A DNA stretch of 64,000 bases from JARIHD01 sp964503715 (GTDB lineage: Bacteria; Patescibacteriota; Saccharimonadia; Saccharimonadales; UBA4665), in contig CAZDAD010000002.1 of the NCBI GenBank assembly GCA_964503715.1, forward strand, positions 29,401 through 93,400, read 5' to 3'. Position numbers and translations under genes: made by a program. Each line of letters starts with the position of its first letter. Positions within the stretch are counted from its first letter, which is position 1. Shown here in pieces: positions 23,895 through 32,946 of this stretch. A model generated the notes under the pieces. It was not told the DNA's origin and made no database searches. It saw only the letters and a list, made by a program, of their open reading frames with translations.

Positions 23895-24581
23895 ATGAAG
23901 ACTTTGTTCATGGGCCGTAAGGACTTAGCTCTCTGGTCTCTAGCAGCTTCTAGCGGGGCTAGTTTTTTGTTGTATATGCCCGTACTATTCTCTGGTAAAG
24001 CAGCTACCTTTAGTTATCTGCCAATCAACCTCTTGATTGCCTGGGCTGCATTTGGGTCAACTTTGTTGCTTCAGACTGTGCTCAAGCGTATTCGGTGGTC
24101 AAGCTGGCTGGGGATTGGCATAAGTGCTTTTTGGCTAGTGTTGTTGCCCAACACCTTTTATATGATTAGTGACTATATTCACTTACGCTCAGTGCCCGTT
24201 AATAGCTTGCTTTTTTATGTCGCTTTGTTTACCTCCTTTATTATCAATAGTTTAATCCTAGGTTTTTTGAGCATTTTTTTGGTACACCGTGAACTCTTGA
24301 AGAGAGTTTCTGCTCGGGTGGCTATGCTCTTCGTGCAGCTGGTAATTTTGGCTAGCAGCTACGGTATTTACGTCGGCAGGGTGCTTAGATGGAACACCTG
24401 GGACATAGTTACGAATTTCCCATCGCTGGTATTTGATATCTCTGATCGCTTGTTGCACATTTTTTCTTACCCAACCATGATATCAATCACGGCCAGTATA
24501 TATGTTTTGCTCGCTAGCTTTTACTTGTTGATCTGGGCTTTTGCCAATCTGACAGTTTTGCGCTCATCACGTTCTAGATAA
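23895..24581 (+). CDS. DUF1361 membrane protein
   Basis: 228 residues with about seven membrane helices. LPNTFYMISDYIHLR and GRVLRWNTWDIV match the conserved blocks of DUF1361, a family of unknown function in diverse bacteria. It has its own apparent leaderless promoter behind the two-component system. Confidence 0.8.
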   Translation: MKTLFMGRKDLALWSLAASSGASFLLYMPVLFSGKAATFSYLPINLLIAWAAFGSTLLLQTVLKRIRWSSWLGIGISAFWLVLLPNTFYMISDYIHLRSVPVNSLLFYVALFTSFIINSLILGFLSIFLVHRELLKRVSARVAMLFVQLVILASSYGIYVGRVLRWNTWDIVTNFPSLVFDISDRLLHIFSYPTMISITASIYVLLASFYLLIWAFANLTVLRSSRSR

Positions 24582-24594
24582 GCCCTCTCTGTTA

Positions 24595-24600
24595 TATAAT
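24595..24600 (+). promoter_or_regulatory. -10 box before argS
   Basis: TATAAT ends 7 nt before the ATG at 24608. Confidence 0.55.
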
Positions 24601-24607
24601 GTAGTTT

Positions 24608-26263
24608 ATGGAGACTTTAACGACCGCGCTTCAACGTGCCGTAGAGCAATTATTTGCCATCGACATCGTGCCAGAGTTAGCGCGCCCTGATGGGCAATTT
24701 GGCGATTACACTACCAATGTATCAATGCAATTGGCGGGTCGTTTACGTCGTAACCCTCGTGAAGTTGCGGAGCAGCTAGCCGAAGAGCTCAAGAAGCTCA
24801 ATATACCAGGCATCTCAAATATAGAGATTGCGGGTCCAGGCTTCATCAACATAACACTAACCGATGCAGCTATTATGGAAGCGGCCAAAACAGTTGACAG
24901 TGCGCCAATGCTGGCGGGTAAAAAAGTGGTTATTGAGACAAATAACCCCAATCCCTTCAAGGATCTGCATATTGGTCATGCCTATAACTCAATCATTGCT
25001 GACACGATTGCTAATGTGGTAGAGACCGCTGGCGCCGAAACGCATCGTGTTAGCTATCACGGCGATGTCGGCCTACATGTTGGCAAGAGTATGTGGGCAA
25101 TTCTTAAGTATGCATCGGGTGATATTTCCCGTCTACAATCTATGCCAGCCTCCGATAGACCCGCTTTCTTGAGCAAGATGTATGCCGAGGGCGCCACAGC
25201 CTACGAAAACGATGACCTTGCCAAGCAGGAGATAGAGTCTTACACACAGCAGTCGTTCAGTCTTGATGATGATTACTTCAAAGAAATATACGAACTTTGC
25301 AAGACATGGAGCTTTGACTACTTTAGCGAGGTATTTTCGAAGATTGGTAGTAAGCCTATTGAGCGACGCTACCTGGAGCGAGAGACTGATAAGATTGGCC
25401 GCACAGTGGTAGAGCAGCATATTGACGATGTATTTGAGCGAAGCGATGGTGCGATTGTATTCAAGGGCGAACCTTTTGGTTTGCATACACGAGTATTTAT
25501 TTCGAGCCGTGGCACTACTCTGTATGAGGCTCGCGACCTTGGTCTAATGACTATCAAGAACGACGAGTACCACCCTGATTCAAGCTACATTGTTACTGCA
25601 ATCGAGCAAAAAGAATACTTCAATGTGGTTCTGAAGGCAGCATCACTTTGTTTGCCCGAACAAGCTGACCAAACTTGTAATATACCCACCGGAACAGTCA
25701 AACTCAGCACTGGCAAAATGAGCAGCCGAACTGGCGATGTGGTAAACATTGGCTGGTTATTCACGGAGATTGAAAAGGCTCTCAAGGAACGTGGGGCAGC
25801 CACCGACAATATTGCCATGGCAACAGTCGGCGCTCTGCGCTATACAATGCTCAAAAACCGAGTCGAGAACGATACTATCTTTGACATTAGCGAAGCGATT
25901 AGTTTGGACGGCAATAGCGGACCGTATCTTCAGTATGCACATGCTAGAGCCCGAAGCATCTTGCGTAAGGCAGAGACAACTGGCAGTGTCTATATAACTG
26001 AGCTTGAAGCCGATGAGCGAGCTTTGGCACGCAAGATTAGTCAGTACCAGGACGCCTTTGCTAAATCAGCCCAAGAATTGATGCCACATCATATATGCAC
26101 TTATTTATATGAACTAGCTCAAGTCTTCAACCGTTTTTATGAGCATAACCGAGTTATAGGTGATAGCAGGCAGGCCGAAAGGCTGGCTCTAGTAGAGTGT
26201 TACGCCTCAACACTCAAGCGTGGTCTAGCGGTATTGGGTATTGACGCCCCAGAAAGCATGTAA
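24608..26263 (+). CDS. argS: Arginine--tRNA ligase
   Basis: 551 residues. N-terminal additional domain, then NPNPFKDLHIGHAYN with the HIGH motif near residue 121, and the DALR anticodon-binding domain at the C-terminus. KMSSRTGDV is in the position of KMSKS, a form common in ArgRS. It would charge the unusual tRNA-Arg(GCG) at 2987. mscL and orn follow closely, probably in the same transcript. Confidence 0.96.
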   Translation: METLTTALQRAVEQLFAIDIVPELARPDGQFGDYTTNVSMQLAGRLRRNPREVAEQLAEELKKLNIPGISNIEIAGPGFINITLTDAAIMEAAKTVDSAPMLAGKKVVIETNNPNPFKDLHIGHAYNSIIADTIANVVETAGAETHRVSYHGDVGLHVGKSMWAILKYASGDISRLQSMPASDRPAFLSKMYAEGATAYENDDLAKQEIESYTQQSFSLDDDYFKEIYELCKTWSFDYFSEVFSKIGSKPIERRYLERETDKIGRTVVEQHIDDVFERSDGAIVFKGEPFGLHTRVFISSRGTTLYEARDLGLMTIKNDEYHPDSSYIVTAIEQKEYFNVVLKAASLCLPEQADQTCNIPTGTVKLSTGKMSSRTGDVVNIGWLFTEIEKALKERGAATDNIAMATVGALRYTMLKNRVENDTIFDISEAISLDGNSGPYLQYAHARARSILRKAETTGSVYITELEADERALARKISQYQDAFAKSAQELMPHHICTYLYELAQVFNRFYEHNRVIGDSRQAERLALVECYASTLKRGLAVLGIDAPESM

Positions 26264-26268
26264 AGATT

Positions 26269-26718
26269 ATGGCAGATAAGCTAACCAGCAGTAAAAAATC
26301 AGTAGACAAACCAATCAAGAACACGTCAAACCGTGCCGCCAAGAATGGGAGCCCTAGACGCGTCTCAAGGGTGAGCAAGCGTGCTGCGAAGGTGGCCCCT
26401 AATGGCTTCGTTGACTTTCTCCGTGAACAGAGTGTAGTTGGCCTAGCAATTGGACTTGTCCTAGGCACTCAAGCAAAGGCATTGGTAGACCAACTAATGA
26501 CTAGCTTTATTAATCCGTTGACTGGTCTGCTGCTACCGGGGGGTGGAACCCTCAAGACCAAAGAAGTAACTGTACACCTTTTGCATAAGTCCAGCGTATT
26601 TACGTGGGGTGCATTTGTCAGCTCGTTATTAACCTTCGTTATCGTCTCGGCGGTCGTATACTACGTGTTCAAGGGTCTAAAGCTAGATAGACTAGACAAG
26701 AAGAAAGAGGATAAATAG
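26269..26718 (+). CDS. mscL: Large-conductance mechanosensitive channel
   Basis: 149 residues. GFVDFLREQSVVGLAIGLVLG is the MscL start and first pore helix, with KALVDQLMTSFINPLTGLLL and a second helix (AFVSSLLTFVIVSAVVYYVF). The channel opens under membrane tension to release solutes. Unusual is the basic, Ser/Lys-rich extension of about 45 residues before the normal start; no internal ATG close to the channel start is available. Confidence 0.85.
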   Translation: MADKLTSSKKSVDKPIKNTSNRAAKNGSPRRVSRVSKRAAKVAPNGFVDFLREQSVVGLAIGLVLGTQAKALVDQLMTSFINPLTGLLLPGGGTLKTKEVTVHLLHKSSVFTWGAFVSSLLTFVIVSAVVYYVFKGLKLDRLDKKKEDK

Positions 26719-26719
26719 C

Positions 26720-27280
26720 ATGCCCAAGGTCTCAATAATTCCCCAAAAACTACTCTGGGCTGACCTAGAGATGACGGGCCTGTCTACTGACGAGGACGTT
26801 ATACTCGAGATTGCAGTCGAGGTTACCGACTTTGAATTCAAGACTCTTGCAACTTATGAGGCTAGAGTTTCTCACCCTAAAGATATAGTTGTGGCTCGTA
26901 TGCAAAAAAATAATTGGTGGCAAGAATTCCCGTCTAACAGAGATGATTTTGTCAATAATCTAGACAAAGGCAAGCCACTCTATCAGGTAGAGCAGGAACT
27001 TATTGATTTGGTCAAAGAACACTTCGGCAGTGAGCCTGCTATTCTGGCAGGCAACTCTATACATAACGACCGAAACTTCATCAAGCGCTGGTGGCCAGAA
27101 TTTGACCTCAAACTTCACTATCGTATGCTCGACGTGACTTCACTCAAGATATTTATGCAGGGCAAATACGGTCTAGAATTCGAGAAGAAAGAGGTTCACC
27201 GAGCTTTTGATGACATACAGGCCTCAATCGCCGAACTGCAATACTATATTGATTGGCTTAGGAACGAGAATGGATCATAA
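26720..27280 (+). CDS. orn: Oligoribonuclease
   Basis: 186 residues. DEDDh 3'-5' exonuclease that degrades di- to pentanucleotides from mRNA decay. LLWADLEMTGL holds the first Asp-Glu pair, AGNSIHNDRNFI the second Asp, and HRAFDDIQASIAEL the His and last Asp. Full length; preceded by mscL with 1 nt between. The final codons overlap the next gene by 11 nt. Confidence 0.94.
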   Translation: MPKVSIIPQKLLWADLEMTGLSTDEDVILEIAVEVTDFEFKTLATYEARVSHPKDIVVARMQKNNWWQEFPSNRDDFVNNLDKGKPLYQVEQELIDLVKEHFGSEPAILAGNSIHNDRNFIKRWWPEFDLKLHYRMLDVTSLKIFMQGKYGLEFEKKEVHRAFDDIQASIAELQYYIDWLRNENGS

Positions 27281-27596
27281 ACAGGTAGAAGACTATATAC
27301 TAAGTTTCCCCAACACTCGCTTAGACTACCCATTTGGCAAAGACGTTGCCGTCTACAAGGCTGCTGACGATAAAATGTTCGCTCTTATCAGCGAGGACAG
27401 CAATCCTCTGAGGCTAAGTTTGAAGTGTGACCCACGCTTGTCTCAATTGCTACGCGAGAAATATGAGACCGTTATGCCAGGTTATCACCTCAATAAAAAG
27501 CATTGGAATACAATCGTGCTGTCAGGACAGCTAGGTTGGGACGAAGTTCAGGACCTAATTAGGCTGTCTTATAATCTCGTCACTAGCAACAAGTAA
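27270..27596 (+). CDS. MmcQ/YjbR family DNA-binding-like protein
   Basis: 108 residues from the ATG at 27270. FPNTRLDYPFGKDVAVYKAADDKMFALI and the ending HLNKKHWNTI are split across the usual YjbR fold (CyaY-like). Function unknown in most bacteria. Translationally coupled to orn. Confidence 0.82.
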   Translation: MDHKQVEDYILSFPNTRLDYPFGKDVAVYKAADDKMFALISEDSNPLRLSLKCDPRLSQLLREKYETVMPGYHLNKKHWNTIVLSGQLGWDEVQDLIRLSYNLVTSNK

Positions 27597-28295
27597 CTAT
27601 TGCTCTTCTTGGCTGTAGGGTATCTGGCTGATTAGTAGTTCTGTCTGTTCAATGTAGCTGGTGGTTATGCTTTTTTCGGTCTTACTTTTGGTTGTGGCAT
27701 TAATTTGTTTGAGTGTTTTAGCATACGACTCGAGCGAGGTTTGCATAATCTCGGAGTAGGTTTTGTCGAAGGTACTGGTGCTTTTGGCGGTGGCCAATTT
27801 CTGGTCGGTTGCCCCATTTATTTTGAGCTTAAGCTCGTCGCCCTTTACCTTAACACCATTTTTTGCGAGTATTGCTAGCACTTGTTGTTGCTGACTGGTG
27901 ACTGAGGTATCAACGGTAAATGCTAAGTTTTTGACTCCCTGTAGTGTAGCGGCGGCCTCAGCTTTCTGTGAAACTCTAATAATTTCGTTCTGAGTCTGGG
28001 CCAAGCCAATAAGACTGGCCTTGCTACTGTTGCCACCACCAGAGAGTAAATTCATAATCAAAATCAACATTATAATCAGTACGGCTGCCCCGCCGACGAT
28101 AATTCCAATGGTTACACCAAAGTTGCCACCTCCGAAATTGAAGCCTTTTTTTACGGGCTTCTGTGGGCTAGTTATGAAATCATACTGGTTTTGCGGACCC
28201 TGTGCGCCAGGCACTGGCGTGGGATATACAGGCTGTGCTGGAGGCGTGGGTGGCGTGACGGGATTCTGCGGTTGAAACTGTTGGTTTGGATCCAT
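27597..28295 (-). CDS. Pro-rich N-terminus, single-TM protein of unknown function
   Basis: 232 residues from the ATG at 28293-28295. Residues 1-55 are Pro/Gln-rich, then one membrane helix (VTIGIIVGGAAVLIIMLILIM region, about 66-92), then a mainly helical outer domain with many Thr/Ser/Lys. No family recognised. Such Pro-rich anchor proteins recur in this window (19987, 45968). Confidence 0.75.
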   Translation of the reverse strand: MDPNQQFQPQNPVTPPTPPAQPVYPTPVPGAQGPQNQYDFITSPQKPVKKGFNFGGGNFGVTIGIIVGGAAVLIIMLILIMNLLSGGGNSSKASLIGLAQTQNEIIRVSQKAEAAATLQGVKNLAFTVDTSVTSQQQQVLAILAKNGVKVKGDELKLKINGATDQKLATAKSTSTFDKTYSEIMQTSLESYAKTLKQINATTKSKTEKSITTSYIEQTELLISQIPYSQEEQ

Positions 28296-28387
28296 GACAT
28301 TATTTAAGCATAACCAGGGACATGTTTCCATTGGTTATGGATTTGTTTTAAATTGTCGTACCTCTGTTCTACAGGGGTTATATAGGG

Positions 28388-28393
28388 TACAAT
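28388..28393 (+). promoter_or_regulatory. -10 box before dnaG
   Basis: TACAAT ends 6 nt before the ATG at 28400, in the same TAGGGTACAATGG context as rmlB. Confidence 0.55.
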
Positions 28394-28399
28394 GGCAAT

Positions 28400-30157
28400 A
28401 TGGATGCAGTAGAGGACATCAAACAGAGACTCGGCATCGAAGAGGTGATTGGTGAGTATGTTGAGCTCAAGCGTTCAGGCCGTAATTGGAAAGGGTTGAG
28501 CCCTTTTAGTAGTGAGCGCACGCCTAGCTTTATGGTTAGTCCCGAAAAGCAAATTTGGCATGATTTTAGCTCAGGCAAGGGCGGTAACATGTTCAGCTTT
28601 GTTATGGAGATGGAGGGTCTGGACTTTCGAGGTGCCCTTGAGCTATTAGCTCGTAAGGCAGGTATAGACCTTAGCCAATATCGAAGCAGCCAATCATCAG
28701 ATTCACACCGTGACAAAGAAAAATTGTATGAAATACTTGAGTGGGCCACTAAGTTTTACCAAACTCAGCTCAAACATAATAATTCGGCGCTGAAGTATGT
28801 TATCGAGAAGCGTGCCTTCAGCAAAGCTACGGTGCTAGAATGGCGGCTGGGCTATAGCCCGCAGTCGGGCAGGGCACTACTAAGCTTCCTGAAGGGCAAA
28901 GGTTTTAGTGACTACCAGCTTAAACAAGCTGGTCTGACCTCTCAGCGATACGATGGTCTAGGTGACATGTTCCGTGGCAGACTGATGATTCCTTTAGCAG
29001 ATCCACAGGGTAGGATAATAGGCTTTACTGCAAGATTATTGGTCGATGACCCTAAAGCTCCCAAGTACATCAACACACCGCAGACAATTTTGTATGATAA
29101 GTCTAATCATGTATTCGGCTTGCACTTGGCCAAAGAGTCTATACGCAAACAAAAATTTGTTGTGATTGCCGAAGGTAACCTAGATGTAATTAGTAGCCAT
29201 CAGGCTGGGGTAGAGCAGGTTGTTGCTACTGCGGGTACGGCATTGACACTACAGCAGCTCAAGACCTTAGGTCGATTCACTGGTGATATTAGGTTATGTT
29301 TTGATGCCGACGCCGCAGGAGTTAGCGCGACCGAACGGGCTGTGCCAATTGCCAATGCCGCTGAGGTTTCGCTGAGTATACTCGATATACCTAGCGGCAA
29401 GGACCCAGATGAACTAATTCGCCAGGATAAAAAGCTATGGCAAGACTTAGTTGGCAGGCCTAAATACGCTGTCGACTGGTTGGTTGAGCATTACCAAAAG
29501 GCTTTTGACATAACCTCTGCACAGGGCAAAAAAGCTTTTAGTGATAAGATGATTGAAACCCTGCGTGGTCTGCACGACGAAGTAGAAAGAGAACATTACA
29601 TTGGGCTGCTAGCCGAACTTTTGGGAGTAAGTCGTAAGGCTTTGGCTGATAAACTTAGCGGCAAAGTTGAAATTAAGCCTAGGCTTAAAAAGAAAAAAAC
29701 TGATATCGTTCTGCCGCCAAAGGACATTCTGGACTACATAAAGACCCAGAATCATATACTCGCCCTGGCCCTTATGCAGCCCAGCCTTAGGCCGAACCTA
29801 TCAGGGCTATCAGCAGATATGTTTACTGAGGGCCAAGCCCGACAATTATTTGAATTTTTGACTGCTCACCCCGAGTTTACGGGTAAGCCAACAGAGGTGG
29901 ACGAATTGCAATCATTAACAGATTATGTTAAGATGCTGGCATTGCATTATGAGATGCTTTATCAGGATATCGAACTGCGCGAACTTCAATATGAAGCTGA
30001 GCTAAGACGAACCAAGTTGATAAGCCAATACGTAAAAATTCAAAAACAGTTATTGCTGCACCAATATGATGATTTGGGCGATGCAGCCGACACAAAACTC
30101 TTGAGCAAAGTAAAAGAATTAGATGCGCTATTAAAGCCCCATAGAGGAGATATGTAA
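28400..30157 (+). CDS. dnaG: DNA primase DnaG with degenerate zinc-binding domain
   Basis: 585 residues. It makes RNA primers for replication. The TOPRIM core is intact: VVIAEGNLDVI, GTALT, and CFDADAAG. In the N-terminal domain the four zinc ligands of canonical primases (CPFH...CFGC) are replaced: SPFSSERTPSF gives S34 and S37, and HDFSSGKGG gives D55 and S58. The surrounding fold residues remain, so the domain probably still folds without Zn. dnaG-rpoD is the classic macromolecular synthesis pair, here 3 nt apart. Confidence 0.93.
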   Translation: MDAVEDIKQRLGIEEVIGEYVELKRSGRNWKGLSPFSSERTPSFMVSPEKQIWHDFSSGKGGNMFSFVMEMEGLDFRGALELLARKAGIDLSQYRSSQSSDSHRDKEKLYEILEWATKFYQTQLKHNNSALKYVIEKRAFSKATVLEWRLGYSPQSGRALLSFLKGKGFSDYQLKQAGLTSQRYDGLGDMFRGRLMIPLADPQGRIIGFTARLLVDDPKAPKYINTPQTILYDKSNHVFGLHLAKESIRKQKFVVIAEGNLDVISSHQAGVEQVVATAGTALTLQQLKTLGRFTGDIRLCFDADAAGVSATERAVPIANAAEVSLSILDIPSGKDPDELIRQDKKLWQDLVGRPKYAVDWLVEHYQKAFDITSAQGKKAFSDKMIETLRGLHDEVEREHYIGLLAELLGVSRKALADKLSGKVEIKPRLKKKKTDIVLPPKDILDYIKTQNHILALALMQPSLRPNLSGLSADMFTEGQARQLFEFLTAHPEFTGKPTEVDELQSLTDYVKMLALHYEMLYQDIELRELQYEAELRRTKLISQYVKIQKQLLLHQYDDLGDAADTKLLSKVKELDALLKPHRGDM

Positions 30158-30160
30158 CTT

Positions 30161-31318
30161 ATGCCAAAGGCAAAAAAGAAACTAGATGACGATAAGTCGC
30201 AGCCAGCTGACCTAAACGAGATTAAAGACACTCTTGTAGCCTCCGCCAAAAAGCGTGGAACCATTGATCAACGTGATATTGTTGCTGTGTTACCAGATAC
30301 GCCAGAGAATGCAGAACTACTAGATAGTCTATACACAGAATTAGCCGATGCTAATGTTGAGGTTACTGCAGAGTCAGATGACACCACAGAAGAGGTTCCG
30401 ATAATTTCTGAAGATACTATGAGTGATGAGTGGGCGCTCGAAGATGGTGAAGAAGTTATTGTCGAAGATCAACGTTATTTGGATGATATTGCTGATGACT
30501 CTGTCCGCCTTTATTTGCGTGAAATTGGTAAGATTCCTTTGCTTAGCTCCGAGGAGGAGCTTGAACTGGCTCACCGTGTCGTGGCTGGTGACAAAGTTGC
30601 CAAGGACAAAATGGCCGAAGCCAACATGCGACTTGTCGTGTCTATTGCAAAACGCTACGTTGGTCGCGGCTTAGACCTACTAGACCTCATCCAAGAGGGT
30701 AACACTGGTCTACTACGTGCTGTTGAGAAGTTTGATCCAGATAAGGGATTCAAGTTCTCTACGTATGCGACTTGGTGGATTCGACAGGCAATTACTCGTG
30801 CCATCGCTGATCAGGCTCGCACTATTCGTATTCCTGTGCACATGGTTGAAACTATCAACAAGCTGCTTCGCACACAACGTCGCTTAACTCAGGAGCTCAA
30901 CCGTGAGCCAACAAACGAAGAGATTGCGGCAGCAATGGAAATCGAAGTCGAAAAAGTTGAGCATATCATGAAGATTAAGCAGGATATTTCCAGTCTTGAC
31001 GCTTCTATTCGTGATGATGAAGAAGAGTCAGTACTGGCTGACTTTATCGAAGATGAAGATACTATTTCTCCTGAAGAGTCCGCAACTAATCAGCTGCTCA
31101 AAGAGCAGGTTAAGGGTATGCTTGGAGCTCTTACGGAGCGTGAGCAAAAGATTCTAAAGCTACGCTTTGGTCTTGAGGATGGCAAGCAGCACACTCTAGA
31201 AGAAGTTGGACAGGAATTTAGTGTAACGCGTGAGCGTATCCGCCAGATTGAGGCGAAGGCTCTAGCCAAACTCCGCAAGCATAAAGATGCCAAGAAGCTT
31301 CATGACTACATAAAGTAA
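30161..31318 (+). CDS. rpoD: RNA polymerase primary sigma factor
   Basis: 385 residues. Region 1.1-like N-terminus and acidic linker, regions 1.2-2 (DSVRLYLREIGKIPLL; RLVVSIAKRYVGRG; KFSTYATWWIRQAI), region 3, and region 4 with the -35-binding helix (TLEEVGQEFSVTRERIRQIE). All promoter-reading elements are standard, in keeping with TATAAT/TTGACA promoters throughout the window. The gene overlaps the convergent neighbour by 13 nt. Confidence 0.98.
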   Translation: MPKAKKKLDDDKSQPADLNEIKDTLVASAKKRGTIDQRDIVAVLPDTPENAELLDSLYTELADANVEVTAESDDTTEEVPIISEDTMSDEWALEDGEEVIVEDQRYLDDIADDSVRLYLREIGKIPLLSSEEELELAHRVVAGDKVAKDKMAEANMRLVVSIAKRYVGRGLDLLDLIQEGNTGLLRAVEKFDPDKGFKFSTYATWWIRQAITRAIADQARTIRIPVHMVETINKLLRTQRRLTQELNREPTNEEIAAAMEIEVEKVEHIMKIKQDISSLDASIRDDEEESVLADFIEDEDTISPEESATNQLLKEQVKGMLGALTEREQKILKLRFGLEDGKQHTLEEVGQEFSVTRERIRQIEAKALAKLRKHKDAKKLHDYIK

Positions 31319-32322
31319 TCGGTAGGTTCTGGGTCGAATTTTTCAAACCTACTTAGCGGCAGCTTACGAGCTGTGGCGATTGCTTGAGTAAGCCTGATTA
31401 TCTCTTGGTCCCGCAGCTTCAGTGTTTCATCGCTGTAAGCTTTTTCTTTGATAATTGTTTTGAGCCCACTCGATATATCGCGATAAAGTGAGTAAATTGA
31501 TTCGCAGCCTGCTGTGATGAGCGTTGCCGCAGTTGGGTCGTCTAGTTTTTGCCCTTCTCGTGGGCTGGGATAGGCAATTACCGTTGCGTATGGTTCACCG
31601 TAATCTGAGTATTCACCTAGAATATCTGCAAGAAAATCTTCACTATCTGTGCCATCGTCAGATTCAACTTGACCAAGTTCGTCAGCAGCGGCTAATTCCT
31701 TGACAGTCGTGTTATATCTAAGCATACGTAGTGGCCCCAGGCCGTTAGTGGGTGCCAGTAGCACATCGTCCAGCATAATCTCATCACCCATAAAGCTACT
31801 GAGAACTTTCATATAAAATCTGTGTTTGACCTCATTTGATGGAGCTCTTGATATTGGCTCACTATGCCTGAGCGCCGCAATGATTGATAGCAATTCATCA
31901 TCTGTTGGCTTCATCTCAGCTGCTTCTCCGCAGGATTCGGCCTTACGATCAACGTCCAACTCCCTACCATTATTGATGATGGTGTAGTGGGTGGAGTTCT
32001 CTAGGCCTAACAATATCTCGCGCTGCCTGGCAATATGAACGACACCCTCTATAGGAATCAAGCCATTTTTGGTTATACTCGGCCCTTTAGTACTTGGCCT
32101 AGTGATACTGATTATTCTGCCTCTGAATTTTGGGTCCAAAGAGTGCAGCTTCAGAACTTCGAAAGGGTATCTAATTTCACCGCCAATTATTGCTTCCCCT
32201 TTTACTACATCATCAGGGTAAACATTAGTGAACATATTATTCAGCACATAGTTAAGATGGTTGCGTGTCGCAACACTCGACCCACCACCTTCAGCTCCAT
32301 GCATCGGGGAAGGTTTTTCCAT
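31306..32322 (-). CDS. Uncharacterised acidic protein
   Basis: 338 residues, soluble, acidic, no membrane helix and no family I recognise. There is a beta-rich first half and a helical C-terminal 80 residues with coiled-coil character (ETLKLRDQEIIRLTQAIATA). TAGAAT ends 6 nt before the ATG on the minus strand. Its 3' end overlaps rpoD by 13 nt in convergent orientation. Confidence 0.7.
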   Translation of the reverse strand: MEKPSPMHGAEGGGSSVATRNHLNYVLNNMFTNVYPDDVVKGEAIIGGEIRYPFEVLKLHSLDPKFRGRIISITRPSTKGPSITKNGLIPIEGVVHIARQREILLGLENSTHYTIINNGRELDVDRKAESCGEAAEMKPTDDELLSIIAALRHSEPISRAPSNEVKHRFYMKVLSSFMGDEIMLDDVLLAPTNGLGPLRMLRYNTTVKELAAADELGQVESDDGTDSEDFLADILGEYSDYGEPYATVIAYPSPREGQKLDDPTAATLITAGCESIYSLYRDISSGLKTIIKEKAYSDETLKLRDQEIIRLTQAIATARKLPLSRFEKFDPEPTDYFM

Positions 32323-32328
32323 AGATAT

Positions 32329-32334
32329 ATTCTA
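32329..32334 (-). promoter_or_regulatory. -10 box before the 338-aa gene
   Basis: TAGAAT on the minus strand, 6 nt before the start codon at 32322. Confidence 0.45.
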
Positions 32335-32367
32335 AGAAGTAAGTTGTGTTTTTGTCAAAAAATAGTT

Positions 32368-32928
32368 TTACCAACCACAGCTGACAAGGACATGGTCAAG
32401 CTGTCCAATCATTTCTTCGGGGGTAGTATCATTGGTAATGGTGTAGTCAGCATTAGCGATTGGGCCACCTTTTTCGATGTTTTCGATTTCGGCGTATTCA
32501 CGTGCAGTTATCTCTGTTTCATTGAGCGGCCTAATCGGACGTTTAGCGATTCGTTCGTGCCTTAGTTGACGGCTGGCAACAACAGCTACTATGAGAACGT
32601 TATCGCCATACTTTTCTTTGAATAGTTTGTACTCTGACCAACTATATAGACCGTCCGCGATTATTCTCTTTGCGCCTTGGTCAGTTAGGGCGCCGATTTG
32701 TTCGATTATTCGAACAGCAACGGCTTGTTTACCTTCCTTCACCCTGAGATCTTCTCTGACTTCTTTTTCAAGCCTTTCATTAGTTTCTCCAAAGCGTTTT
32801 TTTGTTTCTTCTACTACAACTCCACCAAAATAGACATCAGGATAACCCAAGGATTTAAGGTAATCAACACAAGTGCTTTTTCCTGCGCCAGGCATGCCTA
32901 CCAAGGCAATTATTTTCATCTCACTCAT
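32368..32928 (-). CDS. P-loop nucleotide kinase-like protein (UPF0200 / dephospho-CoA kinase-like)
   Basis: 186 residues. Walker A GMPGAGKST at about 11-19, then a region resembling the archaeal UPF0200 family: VVVEETKKR, VRIIEQI, IIADGLYSWSEYKLFKE, VVASRQLRHERIAKR, and IANADYTITND near the end. The overall plan is that of small nucleoside/CoA kinases; the substrate is unknown. The similarity to an archaeal family is from memory and should be checked. Confidence 0.7.
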   Translation of the reverse strand: MSEMKIIALVGMPGAGKSTCVDYLKSLGYPDVYFGGVVVEETKKRFGETNERLEKEVREDLRVKEGKQAVAVRIIEQIGALTDQGAKRIIADGLYSWSEYKLFKEKYGDNVLIVAVVASRQLRHERIAKRPIRPLNETEITAREYAEIENIEKGGPIANADYTITNDTTPEEMIGQLDHVLVSCGW

Positions 32929-32934
32929 GGCCTT

Positions 32935-32940
32935 AGTGTA
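32935..32940 (-). promoter_or_regulatory. -10 box before the UPF0200-like gene
   Basis: TACACT on the minus strand, 6 nt before the start codon at 32928. Confidence 0.4.
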
Positions 32941-32946
32941 ACAGAT

